NCBI GenBank assembly: GCA_965178125.1
Contig: OZ237767.1
Span: 558,001-622,000, forward strand
Direction: 5' to 3'
DNA from: Bilabrum cf. latius
Lineage: Eukaryota > Bigyra: Bicosoecida > Bigyra > Bicosoecida
Length of the DNA: 64,000 nucleotides
In this document: one piece after another, positions 1 through 10,429 of the stretch
Position numbering within the stretch: the first letter of the stretch is position 1
Layout of the letters: each line of letters starts with the position of its first letter
Position numbers and translations under genes: made by a program
The notes under the pieces: model-generated
What the model was told of the DNA's origin: nothing
Seen by the model: only the letters and a program-made list of their open reading frames with translations
The model's database searches: none

Positions 1-574
1 CCAGCCTGGTAGCCGTAGTAGTAGTAGTACTGCGAGCTTCCGAACATTTGGCCTGCGTTGTGAAGTGGGTGATATGGTGCGTACGTGGTGTGCTGGCGCA
101 CTGAATGTTTGGACTGAAGCAAAGCCTGTGGTCGATTTGCTCACCTTTGCTCAAGACTCCCCATTCGTAGTTAGACGAGGGGTACCTGGTCCCGTATCCC
201 ACAGCAAAGATGTAGCGATTGTACCCGCTGTTCATGTCGAGCTTGTTGATCTCGGACTGCTCTGCGCTCGACGGAATGTACTCCAGAATCGCATCACTAT
301 TTGCCCCACCAAAGCAACCAAAGGAATTCCTGTACTGGTATGGTGCCATGTATGTGTACGTGTAGTAGGGGATGCGATACTGCGTCCATGAACCTGAAGT
401 CAGCTCGGCCTTGTCTGAGTTCTTGATCGTCGTGATCCTGCGGCTCGATGTGCTCGTGTACTGGCTGAAATCGAGATGAATCTGCAAATCCACTCCAGTT
501 CCAAGGTTGTCAGACAGCGGATCATCAGCTGCTTGGGCAGATATAGACCCGAGCAGTAGAGCCAAGGCCAACAT
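1..574 (-). CDS. Secreted Tyr-rich protein, 3' part outside window
   Basis: The protein starts at 574 with a clear signal peptide (MLALALLLGSISAQA), followed by a Ser/Thr/Tyr-rich extracellular-looking sequence with clusters such as YYTYTY. A short intron is inferred at 101-144 (44 nt, GTGAGC donor, TTCAG acceptor): only with it does the frame continue into a coherent segment ending in YYYYYGY at the window edge, whereas the unspliced frame gives a run of Thr. The start at 574 was chosen because the signal peptide begins there; an ATG further upstream is in another frame. No family is recognised. It lies downstream of glutaminyl-tRNA synthetase on the same strand, 500 bp away. The gene is truncated by the window, so its length and C-terminus are unknown. 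The reading of exon 1 is firm, the intron less so. Confidence 0.55.
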   Translation of the reverse strand, partial: MLALALLLGSISAQAADDPLSDNLGTGVDLQIHLDFSQYTSTSSRRITTIKNSDKAELTSGSWTQYRIPYYTYTYMAPYQYRNSFGCFGGANSDAILEYIPSSAEQSEINKLDMNSGYNRYIFAVGYGTRYPSSNYEWGVLSKGEQIDHRLCFSPNIQCASTPRTHHITHFTTQAKCSEARSTTTTTATRL

Positions 575-1074
575 GCTGCGACGCGCAACACTTGGGGAAA
601 ACTGGAGATAGCTGTGTGGATGCCATCGGTTCATACATTACGAGGAGTATATAAATATTCCTTACACACAAACGATAGTAGAAGGCTGGGCTGCGGCCGA
701 CAAGACGCGCAGACTGATACTCGTTCGAGACAGCGCTCGACTCGTCGCTCCTGCCAAAGTGGCACCGACTCGGAGTCCGTGACAAACATTGCCGACATCA
801 TGAACACGCTGGCCGTGGTCTGGCTCTCAGCCAGGCTGATCTCTCTAGCTTGTTGTTTATTGCTCCAGAAAGGACGCATATACTTGTGGCTGACGCTTTG
901 ATGCAAGCGCAAATTGTCGCGCTGAGAAGCACTGGAGCGACAATGCGAGAAACATTTCGGGTGGCTCCTGTTTCTATGCATCACTGTGACTGGGCAGATT
1001 TGCAGTTTACATACTTTCCGTGAAAAGCTCCATGTTGTGTTCCAAACCGGTCAGCAGAACGCCGAATGACCATT
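575..1074. other. Intergenic, nothing recognised
   Basis: Gap of 500 bp between two minus-strand genes. It should hold the 3' UTR of the synthetase gene and the promoter of the secreted-protein gene. No tRNA, repeat or convincing reading frame was seen. Confidence 0.5.
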
Positions 1075-3597
1075 TCAGTGTCGCTTGGCCGCCCTCTGCG
1101 CGGCAGTGCTACTCTTCAACGTCACAACCCGGTTGAAAACCGGCTTCTCCGGCTTGCTGTCGCGATCCTGCACAAAAAATCCAAGCCGCTCGAACTGATA
1201 CCTGGCGTATTCTCCCGGCTGCGCGGCAGATGGCTCCACCAGGCCCTGGCAGACCTCTTCGGAGCCCTCGTCAAGGTCGTCCAGCCAATTGCCCGTCTGC
1301 TTGCCGGGCTCGAACACGTCAAACAGAGGCCGGTACAAACGGATCTCCGCCCACATGGGCCGGGACCTCACAGGCCCAGCCGATGCACCCCCCGTCGCGG
1401 CCCCCGCGGCCCCCAGCGCGGCGGCCCCCACTTCCACCTCCGCCTTGTCGTTGTCCGGGTCCCCCACCCAGTGCAGGTTCCCCTTGGGCTTCACGTCCCT
1501 GTCGCCCAGGTAGGTGCACCTGATCTCCTCCACGTCCTCCACGCTGGAGGAGGGCACGCCCCCCTTGAAGACAACGTCCTCGCAGGTCACCAGCCCGCCG
1601 TACCGCAGGCCCACCTTCTTGCCGCCGGGCACGAGACCGAAGAAGCTCTTGTGGTCCTCGAGCCGGAAATCGGCCCGCTCGATGTACATGACCCGGGTCA
1701 GGGGGATGGTCCTGCTGCCTGCCTCCGGGGCGGCAGGGAACAGCGGTGCCTTGAGCAGGATGGGCGCCTCTTGCGGTACGTTGGACAGCACCACGCGGAG
1801 CGGCTTGGTCACTGCGAAGGCCCGGGGGGCGGCCTCGTTGAGCTCTGCCCTCGCCTGTGCCTCCAAACGGTCCAACCGAATTAGGTTCTGCTGGCGGGTG
1901 ACTCCGACCCCCTTGCAGAAGTCGTTGATGATCGTGGGGGTGTAGCCCCTCCTCCTGAGCCCGTTGATGGTGAACAGCCTAGGGTCGTCCCACCCCCTCA
2001 CGGTCTTCTCCATGACCAGCTTGAGGATCTTGCGCTTGGACATGACGTTGTTCGTGATATTGAGGCGAGAGAACTCCCACACCTTGGGCCTCCACATGCC
2101 CAGCTGCTCCAGCAGCCAGTAGTACGAGTCTCGCTTGGCCTCGAACTCGAGCGTGCACAGCGAGTAGTCGATGTGCTCCAGCGAGTCCACGATGCAGTGA
2201 GTGAAATCATACGAGGGGTAGATGCACCACTTGTCTCCCGTCCGCGGGTGAGGCACGTACTTGATCCGGTAGGCCACTGGGTCCCACATGGAGGGGTTGG
2301 GGCTGTGCATGTCAATCTTGAGCCGGAGCGTGGCGGCCCCCGCAGCGAAGCAGCCGTCCCTCATGCGCCTGAACTCGCGCATGTTCTCTTCCGGGGTGCG
2401 GTTCCTCCACGGGCTGTTGGGGTCGCCCGTCTTATGCCTAGTGTGTTCCCTGGAGACCTCCATGTCCGCGGCGCTCTGGTGGCACACGAAGGCCTTGCCC
2501 CCCGCGATCAGGCGCTCGGCCAGCCCGTACAGAACGTCGAAGTAGTTGCTCGAAAAAGTCACCTGGGCCGGCTTCCACCCCATCCAGCGAACGTTCTCTC
2601 CCTGGTTATCGATGAACTCGTGCGATTCCGCCTCGGGGTTGGTGTCGTCGTACCGGAAGATGGTGTCCCCCTCGGAGGGGTCCTTCCCCAGCATGCGGAA
2701 GGCGAGGTCAAAGTTGAGATTCATGCTCTTCGCATGCCCGATGTGCAGGTACCCGTTCGGCTCCGGGGGGAAGCGCGTGCGCATGCGGCCGCCAGTCACC
2801 TTGTCGTGCTCCGCCAGCAGCTCCTTGCTGTTCTTGGCGCTCTGCAGGTCCCTGGCCTCGAAGGCGGTCTTCAGAGAGTCCATCGTCTCGGGTTCGCCCT
2901 CGGGTTCGCCGCCCGCACCCGACGCGGCGGCCTTCGCGGTGTCTGTGGCCCCTCCCTTGCCTCCGCCCTTCTTGCCCTTGTCCTTCCCCTTTGCCTTCTT
3001 CTTGCCCTTCGAGCGGGCTGCCTTGATCGCCTCCTCGTCGGCAGCCGTCTTAGGCCCAAGCTTGGCTTCGACAGCAGCATCCATAGCAGCCTTCACCTTG
3101 CCAAAGCCCCACTTCAGCCGGGCGTCGTTGCGGGCTCCCACGTAAACCTCTCGGTTCAGGTCGAGCGCGTAACGTTCGGCAGCCAGGCGGTCCCCAAGTC
3201 GAGCCATCGAGTCTGCGACAAACTTAGCTACCTCTTCATCGGACACTTCCACGCCAGCTCCGCACGCCAGGTCGAAGGCAGCTGCATCGACCTCTTCTGG
3301 AGATTCTGCGCCGCACGCCTGCAGGAACTTGATGGCCGCCTGCACCTGGTTCGACTCCCTCAGCTTGCCTTCAGCAATGTATCTTGCTAAAAGGGGTCTC
3401 AGGTGGGCGCATCTGGGCTTCAAAGTGGATGCAGTAACAAAAAGAAGGTTTGCCTCCGATGAGGTAGGTTCTCTGTCAGAGCATGCGGCAAGGCACTCGT
3501 CAAACACGGCTCGCAATGCCTCCTTCTTGCTCAACTGGGACAAGATGCTCTGAGGGAGGCCGAACTTGGCATACTTTGAATCACCTGCCGCAGCCAT
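1075..3597 (-). CDS. QARS: Glutaminyl-tRNA synthetase, cytosolic eukaryotic type
   Basis: Class I aminoacyl-tRNA synthetase that charges tRNA-Gln. The 840-residue protein starts at MAAAGDSKYAKFG (3597); an in-frame upstream non-ATG extension was not used. Residues 1-190 form the eukaryotic N-terminal domain of GlnRS, followed by a Lys/Gly-rich linker (GKKKAKGKDKGKKGGG). The catalytic domain opens with RFPPEPNGYLHIGHAKS, which includes the HIGH signature and the PEPNGYLHIGHAKS form typical of GlnRS rather than GluRS. The second signature is MSKRK. The C-terminal beta-barrel anticodon-binding region follows and the gene ends at TGA. No in-frame TAG is present. In this organism UAG appears to be read as Gln, so this enzyme would also have to charge the UAG-decoding tRNA. 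It lies 147 bp downstream of the coiled-coil gene on the same strand. Confidence 0.96.
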   Translation of the reverse strand: MAAAGDSKYAKFGLPQSILSQLSKKEALRAVFDECLAACSDREPTSSEANLLFVTASTLKPRCAHLRPLLARYIAEGKLRESNQVQAAIKFLQACGAESPEEVDAAAFDLACGAGVEVSDEEVAKFVADSMARLGDRLAAERYALDLNREVYVGARNDARLKWGFGKVKAAMDAAVEAKLGPKTAADEEAIKAARSKGKKKAKGKDKGKKGGGKGGATDTAKAAASGAGGEPEGEPETMDSLKTAFEARDLQSAKNSKELLAEHDKVTGGRMRTRFPPEPNGYLHIGHAKSMNLNFDLAFRMLGKDPSEGDTIFRYDDTNPEAESHEFIDNQGENVRWMGWKPAQVTFSSNYFDVLYGLAERLIAGGKAFVCHQSAADMEVSREHTRHKTGDPNSPWRNRTPEENMREFRRMRDGCFAAGAATLRLKIDMHSPNPSMWDPVAYRIKYVPHPRTGDKWCIYPSYDFTHCIVDSLEHIDYSLCTLEFEAKRDSYYWLLEQLGMWRPKVWEFSRLNITNNVMSKRKILKLVMEKTVRGWDDPRLFTINGLRRRGYTPTIINDFCKGVGVTRQQNLIRLDRLEAQARAELNEAAPRAFAVTKPLRVVLSNVPQEAPILLKAPLFPAAPEAGSRTIPLTRVMYIERADFRLEDHKSFFGLVPGGKKVGLRYGGLVTCEDVVFKGGVPSSSVEDVEEIRCTYLGDRDVKPKGNLHWVGDPDNDKAEVEVGAAALGAAGAATGGASAGPVRSRPMWAEIRLYRPLFDVFEPGKQTGNWLDDLDEGSEEVCQGLVEPSAAQPGEYARYQFERLGFFVQDRDSKPEKPVFNRVVTLKSSTAAQRAAKRH

Positions 3598-3744
3598 GGT
3601 GCAAAGCGAAAGAATGGAATTGCGCCGACGAGAAATTTCGCAAATAGCACGCAACTCACTGGCAGAAAAACAAATGCTAGAAACAGCCGCAGTGCGGCCC
3701 TGATAGCACTACTATTACTGCACTTAGCACACCACAACTACGTA

Positions 3745-5345
3745 TCATATAGCAGGGTTTCGGTTCTGGTACGGCAGCTGCGAGACGAGGTTCTTCTTGG
3801 CCTCGAGCGCATCCTGCCGTTCCTCGTGCAGCGCCACCACAGGAGGGGCTATCCCCAGCTGCTCCGCGGTCACAGGGACCTCGTTGTCTTCCTTCTCTTC
3901 AGGAACAGAGTCCAGATGACCCAGTCCCCCCGCACCTCCTTGCTCCCTGGCCCTGGCCCGGGCCGCCTTCTGCCTCTCGATCACGGCCTGCACGGACCGG
4001 CTGGAATGCACCGACCGAATACTGCCAGCCGCACTCATCACACTGTGTGCAATGGACTGGGTATCACCAGGCGCGCCCCCATCTGCCCCCGGTCCACGCA
4101 TGCCCCCGCTGCCACCTACCTGCGAGTCTCCGAACGGATTCGAACCACCCTGCGGCCTCCTCCTCCTCCTCCTGCGCCTCCTCCTCCTCCCACCCCCCAT
4201 GCCACCCTCGTGCCCATCCTTGGACTCCTCCCCTGCCCCTGCCCCCGCCCCATCTCCCTCCTCCTCCCAGTCCCCAGCCCACTCCCAGTCCCCTCCAGCA
4301 CCTCCATCTGCACCCGCACCCTCCTCCCCCTCGCCCTCGTATACGTAATCCTCCTCCCATTCCGCGGCTGCCTGCTCCTCCCTCCTCACCGCTGCCTCCA
4401 TCCGCCGCCGACCCTCCTGCTCCTCCCTTGCCAGCTCGGCGATCCGGCGCTTCACCGCCTCCAGTCCAGACCGCACCTCGACGTCGTCCATGAACTGGTC
4501 CATGTCCAGCGACTCGGCGAACGCGAGCAAATCGTCAGCTTCTTGTTCCTATGCGTCCGCCGCAGCCTCTTCCGACATGGCCCACGCAGGCTTGCCTCCT
4601 TTCGACTTGCCTTTTTTTCTGCGCCGCCGCCTTTCCTATTCCTCTCGCTCCTCCCGGATGCGCGCTTCCTCATCGCCCTTGCCATCGATTACAGCTTTGC
4701 GGAGCTCAGCCTGGGTCTTCGTGAACTTCTCCTGTTTCGCTCGCTCCTTCGCTTCTAGCTCGGCTTGCTCTGATAACAGCTGATCGCGCTATGCTTGCAA
4801 TTCCTTGAGCCATGCTTTGTACTTATCGTTCGCAGTTGGTTCGCGCGTCCTCTTAGTCTGCTTCGCAAGTTCTCTTGCTCGTTTCAAATGGGTGGACTGT
4901 CCGGTCGGGTGCACCGCCTCATCAGTGGTTCCTATCCTGAACTGCTTTGCTTTCCCCGAGCCACTGCCTCCGGCTGCTGCCCCAGCGGGTCCAGCAGATA
5001 CCTAACCCGAATCTGCGAGTACACTTGAGCAGCATGTCAGTCAGTATTGGTTAAATTCGACGTATCGTTTGCAGCCTCCACCAAAAGGTACCAAACAGCG
5101 GAACGACAAAAGTATGCACGATATAAAGAGATACAAGTACTCAAAGCTTTTTGTACACGAATCTCACCTGCTCCAGCGACAAAAGGCCTGTTGCATAGCA
5201 TAACACCTTTGTAGTTGCCGATGGAAGATTGTCCCAGATCCATTCCTGACGAACTCGGAGGCCCTCCGCTCTGGCCTGTTCCTATGCTGCTGCCACCTCC
5301 AGGCCTTTCAGACATCATAACTCCTCTAGCACCACCTAGTGCCAT
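3745..5345 (-). CDS. Conserved coiled-coil protein with Arg-rich stretch
   Basis: Two exons are inferred: 5168-5345 and 3745-4976, with an intron 4977-5167 (GTGAGA donor, GGGGCAG acceptor), giving 469 residues and a TGA stop. The unspliced frame stops quickly, so an intron is needed, although the acceptor choice is tentative. Exon 1 is Gly/Ser-rich and carries the conserved-looking IGNYKGVMLCNRPF motif. Exon 2 holds a charged coiled coil (DKYKAWLKELQA, then Glu/Arg-rich helices), an acidic Gly-rich segment, a run of about eleven Arg near 4170, and a C-terminus ending in LPYQNRNPAI. Exon 2 contains in-frame TAG codons at coiled-coil positions where Gln fits well (for example EE-TAG-ER near 4635). 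I do not recognise the family with certainty; the style recalls small conserved coiled-coil proteins of eukaryotes. Confidence 0.75.
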
Positions 5346-5508
5346 TGGACCACCCAGGACACTGTAAATTGACTGACTGCAACCACAACGGAACTGTGTA
5401 ATAAGTATTCGTTACTCTCATTTAATACAGAATTGCAAGCCCAAACGAATCACTGTAAATATGAATTGAAGCAATCGCATGTACTGGTAGCACACGGTTC
5501 AACAGCTC

Positions 5509-8500
5509 TTACCGAATGACCCGGCGGCGGGTACGCCTGAATACCCTGCCAGCGGACCCTCCTGACGAAACGGCGCGACTGGCACTGGGAGCAGCAGCAT
5601 TGGCAGGAACTACCGGTGTGCCCCAGCTTGTATTGCCCCAAGCACCCCCATTGCTTGCACCTCCACCTGATCCTTCACGCGCCCCTCCTGCGCCTGTGCC
5701 CCACGATGGGGTCAGCGAGGAACCCCCGGCAGCAGCGGCAGGGGGGGGCTTGCCCAGGAGTAGCCGAGGGATCTGGCCTCGTCGGCCCGTGTTCCCTCGG
5801 CTGACCGCCATCGTGCCCTAAACTGGACCCACAAGCACGGTGGACTACTTGGCCCCTGTAGTGCCGGCACCAGCACTCCCCTGCCCAACCTCCTCCTTGG
5901 CTCCACTCGCCTACTTACCTTCCTCTTCCTTGGCTCCACTCGCCTGCTTGCCTTCCTCTTCCTTGGCCCCAATCGCCTGCTTGCCTTCCTCTTCCTTGGC
6001 CCCAATCGCCTGCTTGCCTTCCTCTTCCTTGGCCCCAATCGCCTGCTTGCCTTCCTCTTCCTTGGCCCCAATCGCCTGCTTGCCTTCCTCTTCCTTGGCC
6101 CCAATCGCCTGCTTGCCTTCCTCCTCCCGGGAGGCCCCCTCCCCGCCGGCCCACGCACGCACCTTCAGACTCACGGGTCGCCTCTCACCCGCCGCAAGCC
6201 AACCCATCCTGAGGCCTGACAGCGCCAGCACGGGCTCCTCAACTTTCTCGTCCCAGAACGGTGTCACGCAGGGATGGGTGCAGCGCACTGCGATGCAGTA
6301 CCACTCCCCTGCGAGCAGCACGGGCTATGCATCGGCAGGCAGCCTCAGAGCCAGCTCTCTGGCCCTCCCCTCGTCCAGCACCCTGCTGGTGGTGGCGTCG
6401 GCCATGCAGCTGCATGTCACCGATGACAGCGTGTCCCACGAGCTCCCGGGCTTATCGGCGAGCCCCTTGCTCCGCTTCTCCAACTCAGCTGTCTCGCGAT
6501 CGAGCTGTGTCTACAGCAGCTGCTGGCCTGGGACCACGACGATGTGTGCCCAGTGCCTGCCCGTCCACTGGGACTCAGCTCGACCCACTGATGGCGAGTT
6601 CCGCCCACTCTCGGGCTGGGCAATGCCACTTGCGCTGTCGTCTGCAGCGGATCCACCGGGCTAATTTGAGCTGGCCCTTTCTGATTCTTTGGACTCCTCT
6701 GCTCCTGCAGCAACTGGGACATCGCCAGGCTGCAGCGCGGCGGGGGCTGGTTCTAACTCTTCTCCGTGATGATGATCGTGACCCGCAGCTGACGAATCAC
6801 CTGTAATCACCGGGCACTCCCCTGGCCAGTACATGTGCACCCCACGGAGCACCTGTGCCTCGGTGCACTGCACTGCGATGCAGTCCCAGTCATCAGGCCC
6901 CACCACCCAGCCGTACGACAGGCACCGCATGCTCCTGCCCGCATGCAGATCTCGCGAGGCAGTGCTGTTCTGCCTCCCCAGGTCCATCCGTGCCCCGCCC
7001 ACCTCCATGGATGCCTGGAATCGAAACACTGTCTGCTTGTCTGGTGAGCGCTTGCCTACGTCGACATTGCCTTCAATGTCATGCCCGATATTCTCGACCT
7101 CGCACTCACCATCAGTGTCGCTGTCTGTGTCATCCTCCAATGGTCGATCGGAAAACGATCGCAACAACTTTGGGGGTTCAGCCAGCATTTTCGGAGGGCC
7201 ATCTCCAACAGGTTGGGTAGCCGCTCCATGACCTGTCTATGTCGAAGCCAGAGACGACGTCGCTCCCGATGCATCCTCAGTGGACTGTCCACCAGAGCCT
7301 GGCTCAGATCCAGGCACAGACGCCGCAGCTGCATCAGACCCAGAGCCAGGAGCAGGAGGAGTAGTCGATGTCCCCAGTCCCCACGGGTCAGCAGCCGATC
7401 CCGTCGCTCCCGATGCATCCTCAGTGGACTGTCCACCAGAGCCTGGCTCAGATCCAGGCACAGACGCCGCAGCTGCATCAGACCCAGAGGCGGGATCAGG
7501 AGCAGGAGCAGGAGGAGTAGTCGATGTCCCCAGTCCCCACGGGTCAGCAGCCGATCCCGTCGCTCCCGATGCATCCTCAGTGGACTGTCCACCAGAGCCT
7601 GGCTCAGATCCAGGCACAGACGCCGCAGCTGCATCAGACCCAGAGCCAGGATCAGGAGGAGTAGTCGATGTCCCCAGTCCCCACGGGTCAGCAGCCGATC
7701 CCGTCGCTCCCGATGCATCCTCAGTGGACTGTCCTCCAGAGCCTGGCTCAGATCCAGGCACAGACGCCGCAGCTGCATCAGACCCAGAGGCGGGATCAGG
7801 AGCAGGAGCAGGAGGAGTAGTCGATGTCCCCAGTCCCCACGGGTCAGCAGCCGATCCCGTCGCTCCCGATGCATCCTCAGTGGACTGTCCACCAGAGCCT
7901 GGCTCAGATCCAGGCACAGACGCCGCAGCTGCATCAGACCCAGAGCCAGGATCAGGAGGAGTAGTCGATGTCCCCAGTCCCCACGGGTCAGCAGCCGATC
8001 CCGTCGCTCCCGATGCATCCTCAGTGGACTGTCCACCAGAGCCTGGCTCAGATCCAGGCACAGACGCCGCAGCTGCATCAGACCCAGAGCCAGGAGCAGG
8101 AGCAGGAGCAGGAGGAGTAGTCGATGTCCCCAGTCCCCACGGGTCAGCGGCCGATCCCGTCGCTCCCGATGCATCCTCAGTGGACTGTCCTCCAGAGCCT
8201 GGCTCAGATCCAGGCACAGACGCCGCAGCTGCATCAGACCCAGAGGCGGGATCAGGAGCAGGAGCAGGAGGAGTAGTCGATGTCCCCAGTCCCCACAGGT
8301 CAGCAGCCGATCCCGTCGCTCCCGATGCATCCTCAGTGGACTGTCCTCCAGAGCCTGGCTCAGATCCAGGCACAGACGCCGCAGCTGCATCAGACCCAGA
8401 GCCAGGAGCAGGAGCAGGAGCAGGAGGAGTAGTCGATGTCCCCAGTCCCCACGGGTCAGCGGCCGATCCCGTCGCTCCCGATGCATCCTCAGTGGACTGT

Positions 8501-10122
8501 CTTCCAGAGCCTGGCTCAGATCCAGGCACAGACGCCGCAGCTGCATCAGACCCAGAGCCAGGAGCAGGAGCAGGAGCAGTAGTCGATGTCCCCAGTCCCC
8601 ACGGGTCAGCAGCCGATCCCGTCGCTCCCGATGCATCCTCAGTGGACTGTCTTCCAGAGCCTGGCTCAGATCCAGGCACAGACGCCGCAGCTGCATCAGA
8701 CCCAGAGGCGGGATCAGGAGCAGGAGCAGGAGGAGTAGTCGATGTCCCCAGTCCCCACGGGTCAGCAGCCGATCCCGTCGCTCCCGATGCATCCTCAGTG
8801 GACTGTCCACCAGAGCCTGGCTCAGATCCAGGCACAGACGCCGCTGCTGCATCAGACCCAGAGCCAGGAGCAGGAGCAGGAGGAGTAGTCGATGTCCCAA
8901 GTCCCCACGGGTCAGCGGCCGATCCCGTCGCTCCCGATGCATCCTCAGTGGACTGTCCACCAGAGCCTGGCTCAGATCCAGGCACAGACGCCGCAGCTGC
9001 ATCAGACCCAGAGGCGGGATCAGGAGCAGGAGCAGGAGGAGTAGTCGATGTCCCCAGTCCCCACGGGTCAGCAGCCGATCCCGTCGCTCCCGATGCATCC
9101 TCAGTGGACTGTCCACCAGCGCCTGGCTCAGATCCAGGCACAGACGCCGCAGCTGCATCAGACCCAGAGCCAGGAGCAGGAGCAGGAGCAGGAGGAGTAG
9201 TCGATGTCCCAAGTCCCCACGGGTCAGCGGCCGATCCCGTCGCTCCCGATGCATCCTCAGTGGACTGTCCACCAGAGCCTGGCTCAGATCCAGGCACAGA
9301 CGCCGCAGCTGCATCAGACCCAGAGGCGGGATCAGGAGCAGGAGCAGGAGGAGTAGTCGATGTCCCCAGTCCCCACGGGTCAGCAGCCGATCCCGTCGCT
9401 CCCGATGCATCCTCAGTGGACTGTCCACCAGAGCCTGGCTCAGATCCAGGCACAGACGCATCAGACCCAGAGGCAGGAGCAGGAGCAGGAGCAGGAGCAG
9501 TAGCCGATGTCCCCAGTCCCCACGGGTCAGCGGCCGATCCCGTCGCTCCCGATGCATCCTCAGTGGACTGTCCACCAGCGCCTGGCTCAGATCCAGGCAC
9601 AGACACCGCAGCTGCATCAGACCCAGAGGCAGGCGCAGGAGCAGGAGCAGGAGCAGTAGTCGATGTCACCAGTCCCCACGGGTCAGCGGCCGATCCCGTC
9701 GCTCCCGATGCATCCTCAGTGGACTGTCCACCAGCGCCTGGCTCAGATCCAGTCACAGACGCCGCAGCTGCATCAGACCCAGAGGCAGGAGCAGGGACAG
9801 GAGCAGGAGCAGGAGCAACGTCAGCAGCCGATGCCGAAGCAGGTCCAAGCATCGCGGCTGTGCTTCTGGGATCAATCTGAAGACCCTGTAATTCGTTAGC
9901 GCTAACCGCCTGGCTTAAAAGTGCGAGCGACACAAGCTACCATGGATTCGTAGGAAGCGATGATCCGCTTTCGTCCGCAATCGCAGCTATCGCAGGCAAT
10001 CGACGCCGGATTGCAGCGCGCAATACATCCATGGAATGATGCCCAGCCCGTGTCATCCTGGAGCTATGCGAGCTATCATCGAATGGCAATTCATCTTGTT
10101 CTTGTACATTAGACGCGTTCAT
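5509..10122 (-). CDS. Large repeat protein (1537 aa)
   Basis: One uninterrupted frame if TAG is Gln, from MNASNVQEQDELPF at 10122 to TAA at 5509. An N-terminal region of about 90 residues is followed by roughly seventeen imperfect repeats of 45-55 residues, Ala/Ser/Pro/Gly-rich with the recurring pieces STEDASGATGSAADPWGLGT and PGSEPGSGGQS. Next come an acidic linker, two related segments that share a WxCIAVxCT motif (near 6880 and 6300), about seven copies of EEEGKQAIGAK, and a basic C-terminus (RRTRRRVIR). Repeat units are multiples of three, so all frames stay open across the array. This frame was chosen because it continues into non-repetitive, protein-like sequence on both sides. Function is unknown. 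A divergent plus-strand gene starts 307 bp away. The end is uncertain, because the stop overlaps a GTAAGAG that could be a splice donor. Confidence 0.62.
5905..6128. repeat. 33-bp coding minisatellite
   Basis: About seven tandem 33-bp units, each encoding an EEEGKQAIGAK-type segment on the minus strand. The middle copies are nearly identical and the first and last copies diverge, as expected for unequal exchange. Confidence 0.85.
7255..9830. repeat. Coding minisatellite, about 135-165-bp units
   Basis: Tandem units that each contain cccgatgcatcctcagtgga and a following Gly/Pro-coding segment of variable length. Length differences between units come in multiples of three, mostly gain or loss of caggag hexamers. 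It encodes the repeat domain of the minus-strand gene 5509-10122. Confidence 0.9.
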
Positions 10123-10429
10123 CTCTCCCAACTTACTGCGATTTGCATGAATTGACTATATCATCACCGATTGAGCGAGTGAGAATCAAGTTCAAAATAG
10201 CGTTCGCGATGCTTGCCATCGCCTGGACAAGATGTAGATATGGTATACTATTCTCACAAAACATGTACTTCCGGCGAAAGTCCACATACTGGCCCTACTT
10301 TGTTGGATCCTCCTTTTTCCCGGAACGTAGAAAAAAAGCACGACTTTTGCAGCACGCAACAAAGCACCGGCGGCCAGCGTTGCTGCAGCTCATTTGCGGG
10401 CCTCTGCTGGCGGTGCCTGCCACCAACCC
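10123..10429. promoter_or_regulatory. Divergent intergenic region
   Basis: 307 bp between two genes transcribed away from each other (start codons at 10122 minus and 10430 plus), so it presumably holds both promoters. No specific element was identified. Confidence 0.4.

Noticed and set aside
7081-9891. Long plus-strand open frames over the minisatellite (Arg-rich and Pro/Asp-rich versions)
   Set aside because: They are open only because the repeat has no stop in these frames; outside the repeat they end at once or become implausible, whereas the minus-strand frame continues into unique protein-like sequence.
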